Shown piece by piece: positions 15,565 to 16,848 of a stretch of 16,848 bases of DNA. The first letter of the stretch is position 1; the number at the start of each line of letters is the position of its first letter. Source of the DNA: an uncultured Ruminococcus sp. (GTDB lineage Bacteria > Bacillota > Clostridia > Oscillospirales > Ruminococcaceae); the NCBI GenBank assembly GCA_947176685.1, contig CAMWRL010000017.1:1-16848 (forward strand). Reading direction: 5' to 3'. The notes beneath the pieces are model-generated. The model ran no database searches. It was given only the letters and a program-made list of their open reading frames with translations, and was not told the DNA's origin. The translations under genes and the position numbers were made by a program.

Positions 15565-16710
15565 TTATTCTCCTCGGACATCTTCATCTGATGCCGTTTC
15601 GGTCTGCATATTCTCACGGCGTTCGAGTATCTCAAAGACAAGTTTATATATCGTTGCGGCAGTTGGAACACCCAGCAGCATACCTGCTACCTTGAAAAGT
15701 CCGCCGCCTAAGGTTACGGACGCAAGTACCCATATTCCGGGCAGTCCGACAGAAGAACCGACAACTTTCGGATAAATAAGGTTGTTTTCGACCTGCTGAA
15801 GTATTACAAGGAATATTATAAAAATCAGTGCCTGCATAGGGTTGACAGTGAAAATCATAAAGGCACTTATAACAGCACCAATCAACGCTCCTACAATTGG
15901 TATCAGGGCAGTGACTCCCACGATAGTACCAGCCATAGCCGCATATGGAAGTTGCAGGATAGTCATTCCGATAAAGCATAGAGAACCTATTACAATAGCT
16001 TCAATGAACTGTCCTACAAAGAAATTCCGGAAAGTATCATTGGCAATGTCACATATATGATTGATGCGTCTGTTAAGTGTATCTCCTAAATAAGCCTTCT
16101 GGAAACGTACAATATCATTATGAATCTTATCCTTGCGGAGCAGGAGATACAGGGCAAATATAATCGCAATAACAATATTGGTGACGATTGATACAGTTGA
16201 ACCTATTATTGACATCAGATAGTCAAAAACGTTATAAGCGCCGCTGCCTATTTTTTCGGTTATTCCCATAACGTCCGGTTCAATGCTCTGAATTATTTCC
16301 TGAATTTCCGGATATTCCTTGAAAGCCGTCTGTGCGAATTTCTGTACTTCATTGAAGAACGGCGGTATTTCTTTGGCAATCAACTTTACGGATTTTATAA
16401 GTTCCGGATAGACTATGCTTATAACCAGCATAACTATTAATGTTGCGCTTGCGAAAGTAAGTCCCACGCATACGGGTCTTCGGGATTTTTTTATAAACTG
16501 TGAGTTTTTTTGCGGAAAATAGTGCTTTTCATAAATGTTCAGTATAATATTGAACACGTAGGCAATTATACAGCCTGTCAGCAAAGGTACTAATGCTTTG
16601 AATGCAGTCTGGAGCAGTCCCGATACTACAGAAAAGTTTTTTACAACAATGCAGACTATCAGTGCAAGCAATGCTATAAAAATATATCGTTTCATTTCTT
16701 TTTTCTTCAT
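15565..16710 (-). CDS. AI-2E family transporter (PerM/YtvI-like)
   Basis: A 381-residue polytopic membrane protein. Hydrophobic segments lie at about 9-23, 38-57, 81-101, 172-192, 235-256, 258-289, 291-308 and 325-347, with a hydrophilic loop between 101 and 170, the usual AI-2E family layout. Family signatures include F-V-G-Q-F-I-E-A at 231-238, I-P-I-V-G-A-L-I-G at 270-278 and Q-Q-V-E-N-N-L-I-Y-P-K at 305-315, followed by a Gly-rich stretch ending G-V-P-T-A-A. Despite the name, most members have no proven autoinducer-2 role; some move Na+/H+ or remain of unknown substrate. The start is set at 16710, where AGGAGG (complement of 16719-16724) sits eight bases upstream; an in-frame ATG at 16743 would add 11 residues but falls in the -10 box. 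First gene of the operon with the GGDEF protein. Confidence 0.92.
   Translation of the reverse strand: MKKKEMKRYIFIALLALIVCIVVKNFSVVSGLLQTAFKALVPLLTGCIIAYVFNIILNIYEKHYFPQKNSQFIKKSRRPVCVGLTFASATLIVMLVISIVYPELIKSVKLIAKEIPPFFNEVQKFAQTAFKEYPEIQEIIQSIEPDVMGITEKIGSGAYNVFDYLMSIIGSTVSIVTNIVIAIIFALYLLLRKDKIHNDIVRFQKAYLGDTLNRRINHICDIANDTFRNFFVGQFIEAIVIGSLCFIGMTILQLPYAAMAGTIVGVTALIPIVGALIGAVISAFMIFTVNPMQALIFIIFLVILQQVENNLIYPKVVGSSVGLPGIWVLASVTLGGGLFKVAGMLLGVPTAATIYKLVFEILERRENMQTETASDEDVRGE
15570..15574 (-). promoter_or_regulatory. Ribosome binding site that sets the GGDEF protein start
   Basis: AGGAG on the - strand, inside the last codons of the transporter gene and six bases before ATG 15563. It decides for the 592-residue start and implies translational coupling with the transporter. 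Confidence 0.85.
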
Positions 16711-16718
16711 CAAAGAAA

Positions 16719-16724
16719 CCTCCT
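16719..16724 (-). promoter_or_regulatory. Ribosome binding site that sets the transporter start
   Basis: AGGAGG on the - strand, eight bases before ATG 16710. It rules in the shorter protein (381 residues) over the 392-residue reading from 16743. Confidence 0.85.
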
Positions 16725-16742
16725 GAAAATATTTATAAATCA

Positions 16743-16771
16743 ATTATAATATATGTGCGTGATAAAGTCAC
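16743..16771 (-). promoter_or_regulatory. Promoter of transporter-GGDEF operon
   Basis: Read on the - strand: GTGACT (16771-16766, four of six consensus bases), 17 bases, TATAAT (16748-16743, perfect). The expected start is near 16736, giving a leader of about 26 bases with the AGGAGG site. The weak -35 box overlaps a short inverted repeat. Confidence 0.6.
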
Positions 16772-16772
16772 G
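16758..16772. promoter_or_regulatory. Short inverted repeat over the transporter promoter
   Basis: CGTGA (16758-16762) and TCACG (16768-16772) with a five-base centre, covering the -35 box and part of the spacer. It might be an operator; five-base arms are short enough to occur by chance. Confidence 0.3.
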
Positions 16773-16818
16773 ATTAAAATTGTTAAATTTTGACTAATAA
16801 GTAATTTCATTTACATAC

Positions 16819-16847
16819 TTGACCGGACGTCCGTGATATGATATAAT
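16819..16847 (+). promoter_or_regulatory. Divergent promoter for a gene right of the window
   Basis: TTGACC (16819-16824), 17 bases, TATAAT (16842-16847). It points out of the window, divergent from the transporter operon. The gene it drives cannot be seen. Confidence 0.7.
16824..16833. promoter_or_regulatory. Candidate operator palindrome CGGACGTCCG
   Basis: A perfect 10-base palindrome that overlaps the last base of the -35 box and the first half of the spacer of the rightward promoter. Its position suits a repressor site. The palindrome style resembles some TetR-family operators, but the regulator is not identified. Confidence 0.45.
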
Positions 16848-16848
16848 C

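Noticed and set aside
15564..15671. Longer GGDEF protein starting at 15671
   Set aside because: It would overlap the transporter gene by 107 bases and add 36 residues unlike the PAS start, while ATG 15563 has a good AGGAG site.
16711..16743. Transporter start at 16743
   Set aside because: That ATG overlaps the -10 box and lacks a ribosome binding site; 16710 has AGGAGG at proper spacing.

Overview
The window looks like a chromosomal segment of a low-to-moderate GC Firmicute, most likely an Oscillospiraceae/Ruminococcus-type gut or rumen clostridium. This is an inference from the style of the proteins, the strong AGGAG ribosome binding sites, the near-consensus sigma-A type promoters and the LL-diaminopimelate aminotransferase route to lysine and meso-DAP. 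I see no tRNA, rRNA, CRISPR array, insertion sequence or phage gene.

Left part (1-9467, + strand): a tightly packed operon of five genes. A SWIM zinc-finger protein, cut by the left edge and carrying an internal duplication of its SWIM module, is followed by a 1113-residue DUF4132 (MolR/YehI-like) protein, a MoxR-type AAA+ ATPase, a DUF5682 protein and thymidylate kinase. The first four match the gene set of the poorly understood E. coli yehI-yehL-yehM-yehP-yehQ cluster, except that the von Willebrand factor A (vWA) partner is not in view. This is the most likely candidate for an undescribed system here: an AAA+ machine with a zinc-finger adaptor, a large helical scaffold and a possible TIKI/EreA-like hydrolase.

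Middle (9468-10607, + strand): a 336-bp AT-rich intergenic stretch holds two tandem promoters and a structured leader. They drive a single gene for a polyprenyl-phosphate sugar-phosphate transferase, which starts synthesis of exopolysaccharide or another surface glycan. A bidirectional terminator follows.

Right part (10648-16710, - strand): two operons. dapF-dapL-patatin makes meso-diaminopimelate (peptidoglycan and lysine precursor) and adds a patatin-like lipase; its promoter lies at 13708-13736. The second operon holds an AI-2E family membrane transporter followed by a PAS/GGDEF/GAF signalling protein whose GGDEF active-site motif is degenerate. At the far right edge a divergent + strand promoter with a 10-bp palindrome points at a gene outside the window.

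Several genes concern the cell envelope (meso-DAP, glycan initiation, lipase), but nothing in the sequence ties the left operon to them.
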